A DNA stretch of 64,000 bases from Pseudomonas sessilinigenes (lineage in GTDB: Bacteria > Pseudomonadota > Gammaproteobacteria > Pseudomonadales > Pseudomonadaceae), in NCBI RefSeq assembly GCF_003850565.1, contig NZ_CP027706.1:4836001-4900000 (forward strand), read 5' to 3'. A program made the position numbers and the translations under genes. Of this stretch, positions 63,241 through 64,000 are shown piece after piece. A model generated the notes under the pieces. The model was not told the origin of the DNA and did no database searches. It was given only the letters and a program-made list of their open reading frames with translations. Every line of letters begins with the position of its first letter. The stretch's first letter is position 1.

Positions 63241-64000
63241 TTAGTTGGCAGAGATGTCGACGCTGAAGTAGCGGCTGCGGATCTTGTCGTAGGTGCCGTC
63301 GGCCTTGAGTGCCGCCAGGGCCTTGTCGATCCGCTGCTGCAGGGCGCTGTCGCCCTTGCGCAGGCCGACGCCGATGCCGGAGCCGAACAGCGGGTCCCGG
63401 GGCGCCAGGCCCTTGTTGGCCAGGCCCGCGCCAGCCGCCGACTGCAGGACCGGCTCGATGGTCAGGGCGTCGGCCAGCATCACATCGATGCGCCCGCTCT
63501 GCAGGTCGGAGAGCATGTCGTCCTGGGTGGTGTAGTAGCGCAGGGTCGAGGTCTTGCCGTAGTAGGCCTTGGCGAAGGTGGCGTTGGAGGTCGAGCCCTG
63601 CACGCCGATCAGCTTGCCCTTGAGCCCTTCGGGGGTGGGGGTGAGCTCCAGGGACTGGTCGGCGACCCACATGGCCGGAGTCTGGTAGTAGGGGGCGGAG
63701 AAATCGATGACTTGCTGGCGTTCCTCGGTGATGCTCAGGGAGTTGAGGATGGCGTCGATCTGGCTCGATTGCAGGGCCGGGATCAGCCCGTCCCAGGCCA
63801 CTTCCTTGAGCGGGCACTGGGCCTGCATGCGTTCGCACAGGGCCTTGATCAGCTCCGGTTCGAAACCGCTCCAGTCGCCGGCGCCGCTTTTCATCGAGAA
63901 CGGCGGGTAGGGTTCCAGGGCGATGCCGAAGACGATCTTGTCGGCGGCCAGGGCATGGCTGGACAGGGCACTGAACAGGCAACCGGTGGCGAGCACCTTG
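63241..64000 (-). CDS. Periplasmic amino-acid-binding protein, 5' end cut off
   Basis: At least 253 residues; the start lies beyond the window edge. It has the end of a signal peptide (LATGCLFSALSSHALAADK, cleavage after ALA), then IVFGIALEPYPPFSMKSGAGDWSGFEPELI, LNSLSITEERQQVIDFSAPYY, and DVMLADALTIEPVL, all typical of family-3 solute-binding proteins for polar amino acids. It supplies the two permeases that follow. A GTG at 63996 is not the likely true start. Confidence 0.9.
   Translation of the reverse strand, partial: KVLATGCLFSALSSHALAADKIVFGIALEPYPPFSMKSGAGDWSGFEPELIKALCERMQAQCPLKEVAWDGLIPALQSSQIDAILNSLSITEERQQVIDFSAPYYQTPAMWVADQSLELTPTPEGLKGKLIGVQGSTSNATFAKAYYGKTSTLRYYTTQDDMLSDLQSGRIDVMLADALTIEPVLQSAAGAGLANKGLAPRDPLFGSGIGVGLRKGDSALQQRIDKALAALKADGTYDKIRSRYFSVDISAN

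Overview
The window is a piece of a Pseudomonas chromosome, most likely from the P. fluorescens complex. The evidence is the gene order petC-sspA-sspB, then lpoA-yraN-gmhA-dolP, then rsmI-rnpB-mraZ with the full division and cell-wall cluster; the high-GC codon usage; an OprD-type porin; the fhpR/fhp pair; and a REP doublet of the kind common in that complex. No tRNA, rRNA, CRISPR array, prophage or intact insertion sequence was seen.

Layout. 1-1440: end of cytochrome c1, then stringent starvation proteins SspA and SspB. 1457-4912 (minus): envelope operon lpoA-yraN-gmhA-dolP. 5125-6425: rsmI and the RNase P RNA. 6628-24625: the dcw cluster from a MraZ-box promoter through mraZ, rsmH, ftsL, ftsI, murE, murF, mraY, murD, ftsW, murG, murC, ddlB, ftsQ, ftsA and ftsZ to lpxC, with most junctions overlapping. 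24637-28043 (minus): a membrane diguanylate cyclase, an OprD-family porin and a small exported protein. 28220-34512 (minus): an RND efflux operon (adaptor, pump, response regulator, kinase) without its own outer-membrane channel. 34735-39500: an Aer-like energy/oxygen taxis receptor, small proteins, an acetyltransferase and CheV. 39672-42564: the divergent nitric-oxide pair fhpR/fhp with three GT-N7-AC sites and a sigma-54-like promoter. 42611-43619: a REP doublet and dsbB. 44365-49234: the cytochrome bo3 operon cyoABCDE. 49433-56259: a LuxR-type regulator followed by a tight five-gene operon. 56279-57658 (minus): two uncharacterised proteins. 57736-64000 (minus): an amino-acid-type ABC importer, an aminotransferase, a YtcJ-like amidohydrolase and a CobW GTPase in one apparent operon.

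Most of the window is core genome. The best candidate for an undescribed system is 49433-56259. Five genes for a membrane di-iron desaturase-like enzyme, a divergent proline dehydrogenase-like flavoenzyme, an ATP-grasp ligase, an MFS transporter and a class-V PLP enzyme are packed into one transcription unit. It is preceded by a LuxR-type regulator and a 440-bp leader and closed by a terminator. I read this as a non-NRPS pathway for a small amino-acid- or dipeptide-derived metabolite that is exported. The product is unknown to me. The proline dehydrogenase-like protein departs from the family at several substrate-site motifs, so its substrate may not be proline.

A second association worth testing is the four-base overlap of the CobW GTPase with the amidohydrolase, which suggests metal delivery to that enzyme.
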